Shown here: positions 11,567-22,044 of the stretch, in pieces | How positions within the stretch are numbered: position 1 is the stretch's first letter | Layout: the number at the start of each line of letters is the position of its first letter | NCBI GenBank assembly: GCA_963422465.1 | Contig: OY730169.1 | Span: 248,001 to 312,000 of the forward strand | DNA: 64,000 nt | Direction of reading: 5' to 3' | From: Lichina pygmaea | Lineage: Eukaryota > Ascomycota > Lichinomycetes > Lichinales > Lichinaceae | Notes under the pieces: generated by a model | The model's database searches: none | What the model was told of the DNA's origin: nothing | Seen by the model: only the letters and a program-made list of their open reading frames with translations | Position numbers and translations under genes: made by a program

Positions 11567-14350
11567 ATGTACAACCCTTACCAAGGTATCGTATATGAGC
11601 TGTCTTTCGAGACTCCGCCGAGCTTGCGCCGGTTCTTTTTGCGACTCAGCCTGCTAACGAATCACCCACCAGCTCCACCTTATGGTCGGCCACCGGGCTA
11701 TGGCCCGTATTCTGGCGCGCAGTCCGGGTTGCCACCTGGTATGGGCCCTCCGCCAGGCATGGGTATGTTTTCTCATTAGAGCGGATTAACGACAGCTGGG
11801 AATGAACTGACATATCCAAAGGACCACCACCTGGTATGTCCGCAGCTCCCGGTGTTGGATCCCCACCACAGATGCAGCAAGCGCAAGCTTCACAGCCCCG
11901 TGGGGGTCTCCCACCGAACTTCCAACCGCCAGCAAACATGTCGAACATCAATTTTTCCGCCCCTGTCATCCGTCTGGGCACCACCGGGCCGGGGAAGCCA
12001 TCAGGTCCAGCCAACGACAGCTCAGGTCACCGGAGAGAAGGTGGCAGAGACAACGCGCCAGCAAGCCACGGTCGAGGCGGATTAGGCTCTGAGCAGAGAG
12101 GAGGCGATCATCAACGACAACATCCCAGGGACAACATCATGTCCGTAGTGCCCCCCTCGCGGGACGAAGTTGCACGAACCATTTTCGTCGGCAAGATCAA
12201 CGATGCTTTGTTCACGGACGATAGTATCGATGCCATCTTGCGCACTGCTGGGAGTCTGCGCCGATGGCAAAGGCCAATCGACGCCGATGGAAAGAAGTGC
12301 AACTTTGGTTTTGCCGAGTACGACGATGCTATCAGCTTAGCTACGGCTGTGGAGACGCTCAAAGACGTGCGCATACCAAAGAAGAAGCAGGACGACAATG
12401 GCGAAGAGCAAGACGAAGATGACGACTCGGTTACAGAGGATAGAAAACTCCTGGTCGGTGGCCTTGTAGACACATGCCGAAGATGGATGCTGATATCGTC
12501 GCAGATAGTGATCGATGAAAACTCTCTCAGCTATCTCGAGCAGTATGACGTGTCTCGCCACGAAGATCCCGCTGCAGCTCAGTCGCGCCTTGATTCGGCC
12601 CGAGAAGCATTGTCTGCTGTGCTCTCAGAGCTAGCAAACCCATCAAGCGCCGAGCAGAAGTCGGCCGACGGAGCCAAAAGCGGCGAGGGCGACACGATGC
12701 CTGACGGCACATCAACCAACAACCAGGCCGAGGTTGTCACCATCCCGCTCTCGGCCGAGGACGAGCTTGCAGATATCCCCGCAGAAATGCGCGAGACTGT
12801 CGCCCAAGAGATTGCGGCTTTCCGCGAGCGCAGCAACCGCCGGGATATGGAGCGACTGAAGCGCGAGGAAGAGCTTGAGGCGCTGGAGAAAGCTCGTAAC
12901 CTTGGCCCCCAGAGGCCGAACAGGACATCGTCTCCGCCGTTACAAGCTCCCAGCGGCCCGGCAGGTGGGGCGAACGGAATCCCTCTGGGGCCGCGTGACA
13001 GAGGCGTTCAGGGCGCACCTTCAGGGCCCAAGGGCTTTCACGGCCCGCGGGACTACCAGAAAGGGGTCACTTTTGTCAATGGCCTAGGCATGAACGGGGT
13101 CTCGCAAGAGGACGAAGATACCGACGCCAGCGACGAAGAGTTGGAACGAAGAAGACGCGTGAAACGCGAGACCGAGCTCGAGAAGCAGTATCTGGATCAA
13201 GAACGACGCTGGCTGAACCGAGAGCGCAGTCGCACCGCGGCCGTCGAGCGAGAGAAGGGACGAGACCGAGCGGAGGAGTCGAATAAAGAACGCGATCGGG
13301 ATATCGTGGCCAAGCGCCTCGAAGAATGGGACGACGATGCGGAAGCCAGCAGGAAGGCCGAGGAGTACTACGCTGACCGTAGCATGTGGATCCGCAATCG
13401 AGCCACGTTCAGACAGCGCGAGGCCCAGCTCGACGAGCAGGATCGAGCGGACGAAGAACGAGAGCGGCAGCGAGAGGCGGAGCGGCGCGAGTCGGCCAAG
13501 GGTAAGGCCGACCAGTTCTTCGAGCGGCACGCCGAAGAGCTATCTCGCCCGAGCATGCCGGAAGAGGGCGGCCGCGAACCCCAACGGTTCAAGTTGTCGC
13601 TGGGCGCAGCGGCGCAAAAGGCACAGGCCGCGGCAGCCAACACGCGACGCACGGTGGCCGAGGTGGAGGGTCTGCTGGAAGACGAAGAAGAAGGATCGGG
13701 ACAGACGAAGCGGACGCTCATCCCGATCAAGTTCGACAGCGCGGCGGAGGCGCAGGGGCTGTCGCAGGAAGAGCGCGACGAGGCGATCCGACAGTTGGCA
13801 CAGGAGATCCCGTCGGATCGCGACGGCCTGTGGGCCTGGCAGGTCAAGTGGGACTTTGTCGACGAGGCCGTGGTCACGGAGAAGCTCCGACCGTTCGTCG
13901 AGAAGAAGATTGTCGAGTATCTCGGCGTGCAGGAGCAGATGCTCGTCGAGGTCGTCGAGGACCACATCCGCAAGCGAGGATCGCCGCAGGAGCTGTTGGA
14001 GCAGCTGGATGGTGTAAGTATTTTTTCCTGGTTTCGTCCTCTTATCTCTCCAGGTTCTGTTGTCATTACTCCCACGAAGATTGTCTGTCTCCGCCTCTAC
14101 TCCAGCTCCGATTCTCTCCTCCCGTTGTCCTTTCCTCCGCGGCATACCCAAAACACTCCGCGGCGCTTCCTCTTGCCCACAAATCCCCCAATCCCACCTC
14201 CACCCCAATGCTTCCAGGAAGAACCTTTCACTAATCATCCACCTCCTCCTCCAACAGGCCCTCGACGAAGAAGCCGAAGCGCTGGTCAAGAAATTATGGC
14301 GCATGATGATCTTCTTCTCCGAGAGCGAGAAGAGAGGCTTGTCCGCTTGA
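11567..14350 (+). CDS. RBM25-like splicing factor (RRM and PWI domains)
   Basis: Nuclear RNA-binding protein of the RBM25 family, linked in other species to U1 snRNP and splice-site choice. Proposed exons are 11567-11585, 11673-11762, 11822-12453, 12505-14013 and 14258-14350 (780 residues). The N-terminus is Pro/Gly/Met-rich (GPPPGM repeats), then an RRM with RTIFVGKINDAL and CNFGFAEYDD as RNP-like strands. A long charged region of RE/RD/EE-rich coiled coil follows, then a C-terminal PWI domain (LWAWQVKWDFVDE through LVKKLWRMMIFFSESEKRGL), split by the last intron. The intron at 12454-12504 is only 51 bases, divisible by three and free of stops, so its retention would add 17 residues without breaking the frame; homologous context (RKLL then IVIDENSLSYLE) argues that it is normally removed. 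The gene appears intact. Confidence 0.9.
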
Positions 14351-15622
14351 TTTCTCCATCTTCCCACCGGTCAGACTGCTACACCTACCGCACGAATGTC
14401 ATGCACCATCCCACATTACGGTTCTGTATCTTAGTAGTGCTGTACCAGCACTAGGGAGCTTTACGGTATATGATGCTGCATTTCCCACAAGGGCTAGTAG
14501 AAGTGCGCCAGCAAATGCTTGGATCAGTGGTTACTCTCGCAGCGTATGACACGTGTGACTCAAAATGGAAGCTCTACCCAGTGACGATTCGTATCGAGAT
14601 GGCCACCGCCGAAGAATCTAGGAACCGAGACGCCAAGGGGCTCTCGCAGACCTTTAGAAAAAGCACCGAGGAAGCCCATCGAGAAAAGCCCCAAGACACC
14701 GACACCCATAGCGATCGTCGAGAAAGCACCGAGACCCGAAGTTGAGCATCGACACCACCGAGACTCAGTAGGCGCGGCTCTACGAGCGGCTACCAGCGAG
14801 TGTAGCAGCACCAGGAGCAGGCGTCGCACATATACTGTAGCAGGGGCTGTTCCCTTCATCTCGAATAGCCAAGCATGATACACCAGAACCGCGAGACTAT
14901 TTGCAATCGAGCGTCGTTGGACAACTGACGTCGGTTGTATAATTACTGTGGGAGACTGTCGCGAACGCGTGCCCTCAAGGCTGAACTCCGCGAAGCCGTC
15001 ACTCCGCAGAGCCACAACGCCCATATGGCTACGTTCGTAGTGCCCTACCTCTCTAGCTACGGTAGCTCTCGGATAAAACGCCACGAGCACTGCTATGGAC
15101 TCACCCGTCGGCTTAGGGAGTTTCTGAGTAGAGATGGTGCGGCTCGTAGTTCTCGAAGAGCTTTTCTTACATTCTGTAAGGGAGGCATGTGAGATGCTAA
15201 ATTCCAAATCTAGATGGCTGTTGTTCGATGGATGATAAGATGGATCGAACAGGACGAGGTCCAAGGCTCACGATCACTAAGAAAGACATAGATGACAAAA
15301 AGAGATCGTCAAGTATCGTCAAGGCGCTCTCGCTCTCAGCTCGGCTGGTCGAGAAATGACGAGACCAATGTATAGTTCATTGTCGGATAAGATACGTCAG
15401 ACATGTAGCTCGGAGAGAATAAAACGGTTCGGCTCCATCATAATCCGCGCTGCTGAAATGTCGCCGTCGACCACTGCATGATGCTAGAATTGAGCAGCAA
15501 GCTCAACGACGGGGACCGCCAACGCCCGAGTGTCGCAGGCCCCAGCCTGCCTCAGACACCAGGTGCGGCAACAGATCCTTGCCAATCGAAGTAGCAGCTC
15601 GTTGGTGGTGCTCGGCGTAACT
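14351..15622. other. Intergenic region, no convincing gene
   Basis: A minus-strand open frame (about 14560-15264) is long but has no ATG at its start and no recognisable domain. The plus-strand frame 14470-14745 is low complexity, and its 3' half covers short degenerate repeats of the type CGAGAAAGCACCGAG (about 14655-14770). I call no gene here. Confidence 0.4.
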
Positions 15623-17116
15623 TCAGGTGATCGTGAAGGCATGCGAGACCAATTCGTTAAAATGCATCGCAGCCTTAGAAGGTTCGCGTTTGAACCAGTC
15701 AACTTCACCCATGCCACCTTCAAGACAGGTCAGGCAGGCCACGACGAACCGCGAGAATGCTGTGCCCATGCGTGGTGGGATTTCTTTCTCGGCGAGTACC
15801 CGCAGCACATTGGTGGTCACCCATACAGTGGTCAGTTTGGACATGGGGTCTGCCTCGTCCGCCTTCAAATAACCCTGGTCGATAGCTGTTTTCCGGAACA
15901 GATTTGAATGGGACCCCTCGGCCGTGATGAAGGGTTCCCATAGACTGATCTCTAGCAGACAAACCCCAAGGCTATAAATGTCATGGCCGATGTTGTATCG
16001 CTCTTCCGCCTGTAGGCCTTGGCGTCTTGGATGTCGATAGAGATTGTTCAGGTGATCAATATCGCCCGGGCCTGAACTGAGGCCAGCCGCCCTCCGCAGC
16101 ATGGTCCAGGACGTCAAGAACGGAGTCCCGAGTCCAGGCCCTTCGTCGAGGCCGTCTGTGTGGATATTTAGCCCTTCGGTGAGCAGTAGAATCGTGTTCG
16201 TCCGGATATTCTTATGGACCAGATCCGACCTGAATACGGCGAGGACGGAGTTACTCAGCTGACGGGCAAGGCGTAGTCGGTCATCCAGCGTGTGGCCCCC
16301 ACCGTAGCGCTGTCCTTGGTCGGCCATGATGACATCGCGGAGCATCCGTGGCTTCTCATATCGATCTGGCAGCTCGAAGATGATCTCGGAATGCTCTTCA
16401 TCCCGATGACCGATGCACTTGAGGATACCATAACTATCGCCACGAGACGACTTCGTATTCGCACAAAGACGACCTGTAAGAATCGATGCCACCTCTCTGA
16501 TCTCCGCACCCGTATTGACGTCGGCGATATATCTCTGCTCCACTAGCACTGAGATAGCTCGAGCGTGGCCATCCTCAATGATCTCAGCCGTACCGAGGAG
16601 AAGATTGCTGTCATCGCAGAAGCGGAGCTGACTTGTGGGTCGGTATCTGTCCCGCGACAAAAGCTGGCCCTCGAGCAACACACGTTGCTTTCTCTCGAGC
16701 AGTGAAATGGTGTTGCAGAAGTCGTCCTGCCATCGCCTCAGGGACTTGACAAGCCGCTGCAGTCTCGACTCGCCGATGAAGCTGAAGTAGCACCGTCTGA
16801 CCTTGCCAGACTTATCAAACAGCTTGGTCAGCGAAGAGTCGACCTCCAGAATGAGAGAGCGTAGTTGGCTGGTGTGGTCCTCGAGCGCATCCTTCATGCC
16901 CTGGTCGACGTCGGAGGACGAGAGGGCATGCCGGGCAAGCTCCAAATTAAGGTTGAGTTTACCCTCGGACAGTTCAAGGCCAAAATGTCTGATGGGCCGG
17001 ACGACGGCTGGCGCGTTCTTGATCGAGTCAACTTTCTTCACAATGATTTTGCCGAACTCGATCAAGCCAATGACGCTGCCCGGCACTGCGACAGCGCCCA
17101 GAATCAGCTCGGCCAT
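15623..17116 (-). CDS. HeLo-domain pseudokinase (fungal MLKL-like)
   Basis: A single-exon protein of 497 residues starting at MAELILGAVAVPGSVIGLIE; the frame is open further upstream but without ATG. The first 200 or so residues fit a HeLo-type helical bundle: a hydrophobic N-terminal helix, then amphipathic helices ending in a stretch like LVKSLRRWQDDFCNTISLLE. The C-terminal part is a protein-kinase fold (LRLARQLSNSVLAVF, then HKNIRTNTILLL, and HDIYSLGVCLLEISLWEPF) in which the HRD triad is replaced by HKN and no DFG is seen, so it is probably catalytically dead. HeLo proteins act in fungal heterokaryon incompatibility and immune-type cell death, and animal MLKL has the same helical-bundle plus pseudokinase plan. 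A role in regulated cell death is therefore likely but inferred. No prion-forming tail or NLR partner is seen nearby. The gene looks intact and sits next to the transposon block. Confidence 0.8.
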   Translation of the reverse strand: MAELILGAVAVPGSVIGLIEFGKIIVKKVDSIKNAPAVVRPIRHFGLELSEGKLNLNLELARHALSSSDVDQGMKDALEDHTSQLRSLILEVDSSLTKLFDKSGKVRRCYFSFIGESRLQRLVKSLRRWQDDFCNTISLLERKQRVLLEGQLLSRDRYRPTSQLRFCDDSNLLLGTAEIIEDGHARAISVLVEQRYIADVNTGAEIREVASILTGRLCANTKSSRGDSYGILKCIGHRDEEHSEIIFELPDRYEKPRMLRDVIMADQGQRYGGGHTLDDRLRLARQLSNSVLAVFRSDLVHKNIRTNTILLLTEGLNIHTDGLDEGPGLGTPFLTSWTMLRRAAGLSSGPGDIDHLNNLYRHPRRQGLQAEERYNIGHDIYSLGVCLLEISLWEPFITAEGSHSNLFRKTAIDQGYLKADEADPMSKLTTVWVTTNVLRVLAEKEIPPRMGTAFSRFVVACLTCLEGGMGEVDWFKREPSKAAMHFNELVSHAFTIT

Positions 17117-18439
17117 GCTCACTGTTCGTCCGGTAGACGTCGTCTTGTCGTGAAATGAGTCGAGGTTGATGTGAGGCGGTGGGGTACGATAATGAAAGCC
17201 GACGGTCAAGTCGGGGAGAATGAGTGTAGATTGGTCTGGCGACGACGAAGAAGGAGAAAACTCTGCACACTGTCACGTGCAAGCAAGACAACAATTTAGC
17301 CGTCGCTCAGGGGGAGGCCGATCTCGACACCCCTGCAAATCCTCGGACAACTCTTCCAGAGAGTCCCCTGTCAACAGAAAGGCGGACCAGATCTGTACGA
17401 GTACGCTCGTACGTTTTTAGTCGTGGCTGGTTGCTAGCTTTAGCCTGGTGTCGATGATTAGATAGGCAAGTACGGAGTACTTGCGTACCAAACCTTGTCA
17501 AGCGGCTGCCCTACTTCCGTACTTACGGTAGAGATCTCTCTTGACAGTGGGGTTCGCCATGATACGAGGCCACGGAGGCGTACCACGAGTGTCTGCTAGT
17601 ACGGCGCCGTCGCTTGTTCTCTTTAGGGCATGTGTTTGCTTTACGAAAGCTAGCTTTGGCAAAGGTCTGGGCAGTCCGCTCGACTCCGTCACCCAGAAGG
17701 TCGTTCGCCAGCCCCTGAACACGGCCGAAGACGCCGTTGAGAAATATGGCGGGGTTTGAGTTTGGGACATGCCCGAATCTCATCGATTGCGTCTTGGCGG
17801 CGTCGTCTGAGGCGACCAAGGCAGGCATGGCGGCGGGAACGAGCATTGCCGCGCTGATTCCGACAAGCTTGGTACTTGTCGATGTGTTGCACCTTCTTCT
17901 GTGTATCGATCGTGGAGTCACTGCGACCGCAATGACGGGCTTTCCCTTGATTTTATCCTTGAAGAGCAACTAGCTCCACGATATATCGTCCGACTGAGTT
18001 CTTCATTCAGGAGCCGGCCCTTCCGAGCTCATCCGCCTCTCCTTCATGCCCCCTATTCGCGCTATTGCGACCTGCCCTTTTGGGGTGGGGCTTCCGGGTA
18101 ATTTCTTCGAGCAAATCCAGAAGAAGCCTCACCCTGACGCCGCCGCGCCCATCGAGTGTCCGACGAGCGTCGATCGTGGCGTCATGCGATTCGTCTTGCC
18201 CTTTTCTAATCCACGCCGGCGCCGGACAGCGATCTTGCGTGTTGTTGTTTGTTATCGCTCTTGCATCCATTATGCTGTGACCAACTCTTCCCAGAACCAC
18301 GCTGTTGAAGGACCATCACTTTTGGTAAAGACAGCAATTTGTCATATGTTCTGGAAAACAGCCGACATCCTGTCCTGACCCACCCAAACCTTAAGGTGAA
18401 AACCCATCACCTTTGAGAATCACACGTGATTGTCAAAAG
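17117..18439. other. Intergenic region before the transposon block
   Basis: Upstream sequence of the pseudokinase gene is followed by a stretch with no recognisable gene. A 148-codon minus-strand frame (about 17523-17969) and overlapping plus-strand frames show no known domain and could be decayed remnants. No tRNA or LTR is seen. The left limit of the LINE is not sharp; it lies between about 18390 and 18500. Confidence 0.4.
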
Positions 18440-18572
18440 TTGTGATCTTGGAATCCACGATCTGTTTCTTCAACAACCAGCAATCCAGCCACAACCAGAG
18501 AGAGAGAGAGTCTCAGGATAAGAGGAATAGTTAGAGTCTGACTGACTCTAGAGCTAGCAGAGTCCTTGACTC

Positions 18573-18700
18573 AAGGAAAGTCTAGATAGGGGGTCTGGTC
18601 CCTAGTCTAGGCAAATACTCCTAGCTTTACCCAGAGCTTAGTTGGAATAAGCTGTCCAGGAAAGTCTAGTCTTGGGGTCTGGTCCCAGGACTAGATTATT
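18573..18700 (+). repeat. LINE 5' UTR tandem repeat
   Basis: Two copies of a unit containing AAAGTCTAG, GGGGTCTGGTCCC and a CTAG-containing tail, about 84 bases apart, precede ORF1. Tandem units in the 5' UTR are common in LINEs and often carry the internal promoter; that role is inferred here. Confidence 0.6.
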
Positions 18701-18785
18701 ACTGCTGGGAAACCAGGTGACTCCTCTCTCTCTGGCACTACTTCACAGACTGGAAACAGTTAACCTGTGCCAAGCAAGCTCCACC

Positions 18786-18838
18786 ATGACACTAAAAAAG
18801 AAAAAACCCACTTCTTTAGAAACTAATCCCAGAGCACC
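18786..18838 (+). pseudogene. LINE ORF1, N-terminal fragment
   Basis: ORF1 starts at ATG 18786 (MTLKKKKPTSLETNPRAP) in a good context (ccacc before ATG) and is cut after 18 codons by the chimeric LINE insertion. The same reading frame resumes across the duplicated target at 22221, which shows that both pieces belonged to one ORF. Confidence 0.75.
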
Positions 18839-19962
18839 GGCCTGCAACGACTCGAACCTCCACGTGGTGCAGGCTGGGAACCTCGGGGCAGTCGATGGCG
18901 GGCGGCTTCCCAGGCTGCTCGTAGTCGCTGCACCGAGAGCTAATCGAGTCACCGGTCGAGCTGCTGGTGTTGCGGAGCGACGGGCCACCGGAGGTGTTGC
19001 GCAGGCACCCTGGACGCCCCCGTGAAACAGCTACAGCAGAACAGAGGACTGCGACCAAGCTTGGGAGAGGAAAACCACCCGACAGACGACTACCGTGTAC
19101 GCTACGGCCCGAAGCCAGCCCCACAGCTGGTGGATGTGAAGTCTAGGCGTCTGATAGGGCACCTCTGGAGTAGTCGAGAGGAGTTCTCGTCACGTCACCC
19201 TCCTAGCAGAGTCTCCAGCTAACGCGTGAGGATCTGCTAGGGGGGGAGTGGCCTTGGCACCGCGGCGTTGTTAATCGAACGCGGACCACCTGTTAAAGAA
19301 GGAGAGTGGTCGTACGAGGAGACGTCGCCGCGCCAGTGCCTAAGGGCCGTGTGATAGCCAAAGTGCTGGCTTGATGGTTTTGCCTAAGGCCTTGCCACGA
19401 AGTCTCTTCGTACGATCCACAATCTGGGGCCAGGGGACTGGGTTATCCAGTGGGCCAACAGGTGCAACCGGGGCCCCACAGGCGACAGCGGACCAAGGAG
19501 AACTCCTCCCTACTTGGTTAGTGGGCTGGAAAGGCGGCCCTGCAGGTGCTGGCACGGCCTGCAGGGTCCGTAATGCCTGCGAGGCATGGTCGGCCTTCGT
19601 ACGAGAGATCTGCGAAGGTAACGCGAAACAGTTAACAACTGCGAGGCGTGGCATATAATGGCAGTGACGGAGGTAGGGCCTGGGCCTACTACGAGACTGT
19701 CTATATAGCCCGAGAGGACGGATGCGCATGCCGGTTCGTACGGAGTGCAGGCTTAGGCTGCAAACGACGAGCTCAGGGAGCAAACTACAGTTGGAGCGTG
19801 GGCTCTGGGCTGGTGACCCAGCGCTCCGAAGCAGGATCCCAGGGGTGAGCACGTACGGCGGAGTGCAAGAGACCTCGGGACTGTGGGAAAGCGTGGTAGA
19901 GACCCTGTGGGGGGGTGCCAACTCTACACTATGTTCTGGCATAGTACGACTGTGGTCCTCTG
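18839..19962 (+). other. GC-rich, hairpin-rich segment of unknown origin
   Basis: About 1.1 kb with a base composition clearly richer in GC than the LINE on both sides. No protein domain is recognised on either strand, although a 213-codon minus-strand frame is open. Several stable hairpins are visible: arms at 19308-19327 and 19398-19418; 19793-19802 with 19817-19827; CCTGCAGG-type arms near 19538-19566. This suggests that the source was a structured non-coding RNA copied together with LINE RNA. I could not assign it to rRNA, tRNA or a group I/II intron. Confidence 0.55.
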
Positions 19963-22044
19963 GTTCCTGACCTGGAAACACAAGAAGGAATAGCCAAAAC
20001 CTTTGAGGAAAAGACTAAAGCCTTCTCACAGCAGTTCTTTCCAAAAGCTCTAGTTCCAGAACCAGGCTCAGAAAGCTCCCAGACTATCTCTGAGATACAG
20101 CTCTCCCAGGAGGTAACATGTGAAGAAGTGGAGCAAATTCTGGCCAAGAAGAAACCTTTCACAGCAGGAGGGAGAGATAAGCTGCCAAATGGATTTCTGA
20201 GAGCTCTGGGGCCTAGGTTCTGCCAAGCTCTAGCTATTCTGACTTCAACATGCTGGAAACTGGAGTACTTCCCTGAAAGATTTAAGAGTGCAAAAACAGT
20301 CTGCTTGAGGAAACCTGGCAAAGGAACCTACAATCAAGCTAAAGCCTGGCGCCCTATAGCTCTGCTAAACACAACAGGCAAGCTGATGGAAGCTATTGCT
20401 GCAGCCAGACTAAGCAAGATAGCAGAAGAAGCTGGACTATTGCCAGATATCCAGATGGGCTTTAGGAAAGGAAGATCCACAGAAGCAGCACTTTTCCTTC
20501 TAACCTCCCAAGTGGAAAAAGTCTGGAAGGAAGGCATAGTTGCATCCCTACTCTCACTGGATATCTCAGGAGCCTATGACAGAGTTCTCCCCAAGATACT
20601 ACAGCAAATTCTGAAAAGAAAAGGAATACCTGCCTGGCTAGCTTCCTGGATCTACTCCTTCTGTGATAAGCGCTCTACCACTCTTGTCTTTGATGATTCT
20701 GAGTCTTATTCTATTGCTATTCATTGTGGAGTTCCTCAAGATTCTCCATTATCCCCTATTCTTTTTCTATTCTACATTTCTGAATTGCATGAGACTGTGC
20801 ATACTCCCTCTTCTGGTGTATCTGCCCTGGGGTTTGCAGATGATACAAATCTGCTTGCTTTTGGTCACTCCTTGAAAAGTAACCTTCTGAAGTTAAAGAA
20901 CACACACCACAAATGTCTATCCTGGGCTGCAAGACATGGAATAGTCTTCTCACCTGAGAAATATGAAATACTTCATTTTTCCAGAAGAAGATCAGACAAT
21001 CTTCAGCTCAAGCTCAGACTGGGGAATGTGATTCTCAAACCAAAAGAAGAAGTGCGAGTACTTGGAGTGTACCTAGATGCAAAGCTCCACTGGCACAAAC
21101 ACCAGAGGATTATTCTTCAAAAAGCACAGAAAGCACTCTCTTCTCTTTCTAGAACTTCCTATTCTACTTGGGGCTTTCCAGTTCACACATCACGTCTGGT
21201 GTACACTGCTATACTGAGATCTCTACTGAGCTATGCAGTGGGGATCTGGTTTAACCCTCTAAGAAAATCCTCCAATATCTCTTCTCTTGTTTCATTTCAA
21301 AACAGATGCCTAAGACTTATTGGGGGTGCCTTCAAAGCCACTCCTTCTTTTCTATTAGAGAGTGAGCTTTTTCTTCTACCTCTAGACCTATACTTTAAAT
21401 TTCACACTGCCTGTTTTCTTTCTTCTATTCAAAACTCCCCTCTCAAATACTTTCTTGACAGTATCTTTTCCACTATTTCCAGCTATGCCTCTCTCTTGAA
21501 GAAACCTTTAAAGGAATCCTCAACTATCTCTCCTAAGTGGAAATTCACTTGGTTAAGTCAAATAACTACTAACCAGGCTAGTTCAAAGAAAGAACTACAA
21601 AAGCTCTTTACTAAAGAGTGGGAAGACCAATGGGAAGAGAAGAAAAGAAGAAGCTATCCAGGCTGGCAGACTTTCTGTCAAAAGCCACACAAAAACAATC
21701 TGAAGCTCTACAAAGAGTTACAGAAAGCTGAGGCAAGTCTGCTACTGCAAATCAGGACTGGAAGAATTGGTCTGGCAAGTTTTCTTTTCAGAGCTGGAGT
21801 TCCTGACTTCCCTACCCCACTATGTGTGTGTGGCCAAGCAGAAGAAACTGCAAAACATATCACCTCTTCATGCTCTCTTTATTCAAGACAAAGACAACAA
21901 GTCTCTTTTAATCCCCAAGACTTCACCACTATTATTTCAAACCCAGAGCTACTACAGAAGTTCTTGTACTGGTTTATGTCTTTGAAAAGACTAAACCAGT
22001 TTAATCTAGCTTTCAAACTCCACTATTCCCAATCCAATACCTAG
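19963..22044 (+). CDS. LINE reverse transcriptase (5'-truncated ORF2)
   Basis: An open frame of about 693 codons covers the RT half of a Tad1-like ORF2. The frame runs into the GC-rich segment without its own ATG, so this copy is 5'-truncated and probably not translated as such. RT motifs in order are GFRKGRSTEAALF, LDISGAYDRV (motif A aspartate), GVPQDSPLSPILF (motif B, with D where G is usual) and GFADDTNLLAFG (motif C, catalytic DD). The thumb region follows, then a C-terminal CCHC-like motif CVCGQAEETAKHITSSC. I see no RNase H motif. The frame is uninterrupted, unlike the outer copy, so this insertion appears younger. The stop is followed by a 3' UTR of about 175 bases. Confidence 0.88.
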   Translation, partial: VPDLETQEGIAKTFEEKTKAFSQQFFPKALVPEPGSESSQTISEIQLSQEVTCEEVEQILAKKKPFTAGGRDKLPNGFLRALGPRFCQALAILTSTCWKLEYFPERFKSAKTVCLRKPGKGTYNQAKAWRPIALLNTTGKLMEAIAAARLSKIAEEAGLLPDIQMGFRKGRSTEAALFLLTSQVEKVWKEGIVASLLSLDISGAYDRVLPKILQQILKRKGIPAWLASWIYSFCDKRSTTLVFDDSESYSIAIHCGVPQDSPLSPILFLFYISELHETVHTPSSGVSALGFADDTNLLAFGHSLKSNLLKLKNTHHKCLSWAARHGIVFSPEKYEILHFSRRRSDNLQLKLRLGNVILKPKEEVRVLGVYLDAKLHWHKHQRIILQKAQKALSSLSRTSYSTWGFPVHTSRLVYTAILRSLLSYAVGIWFNPLRKSSNISSLVSFQNRCLRLIGGAFKATPSFLLESELFLLPLDLYFKFHTACFLSSIQNSPLKYFLDSIFSTISSYASLLKKPLKESSTISPKWKFTWLSQITTNQASSKKELQKLFTKEWEDQWEEKKRRSYPGWQTFCQKPHKNNLKLYKELQKAEASLLLQIRTGRIGLASFLFRAGVPDFPTPLCVCGQAEETAKHITSSCSLYSRQRQQVSFNPQDFTTIISNPELLQKFLYWFMSLKRLNQFNLAFKLHYSQSNT

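Noticed and set aside
14560-15264. 234-codon minus-strand frame
   Set aside because: No ATG at its start, no domain, and part of it covers low-complexity repeats.
17523-17969. 148-codon minus-strand frame as a gene
   Set aside because: No recognisable domain, and overlapping frames on the other strand are equally open; at most a remnant.
19730-19870. Group II intron domain V
   Set aside because: GCACGTACGG-like runs recall domain V, but I could not build the expected short hairpin with its catalytic triad and bulge.
19240-19970. rRNA gene
   Set aside because: A few short runs recall large-subunit rRNA, but no conserved rRNA core sequence is present.
19340-19981. 213-codon minus-strand frame in the GC-rich segment
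   Set aside because: High GC makes chance open frames likely; the sequence has no domain, and its start reaches into LINE sequence.
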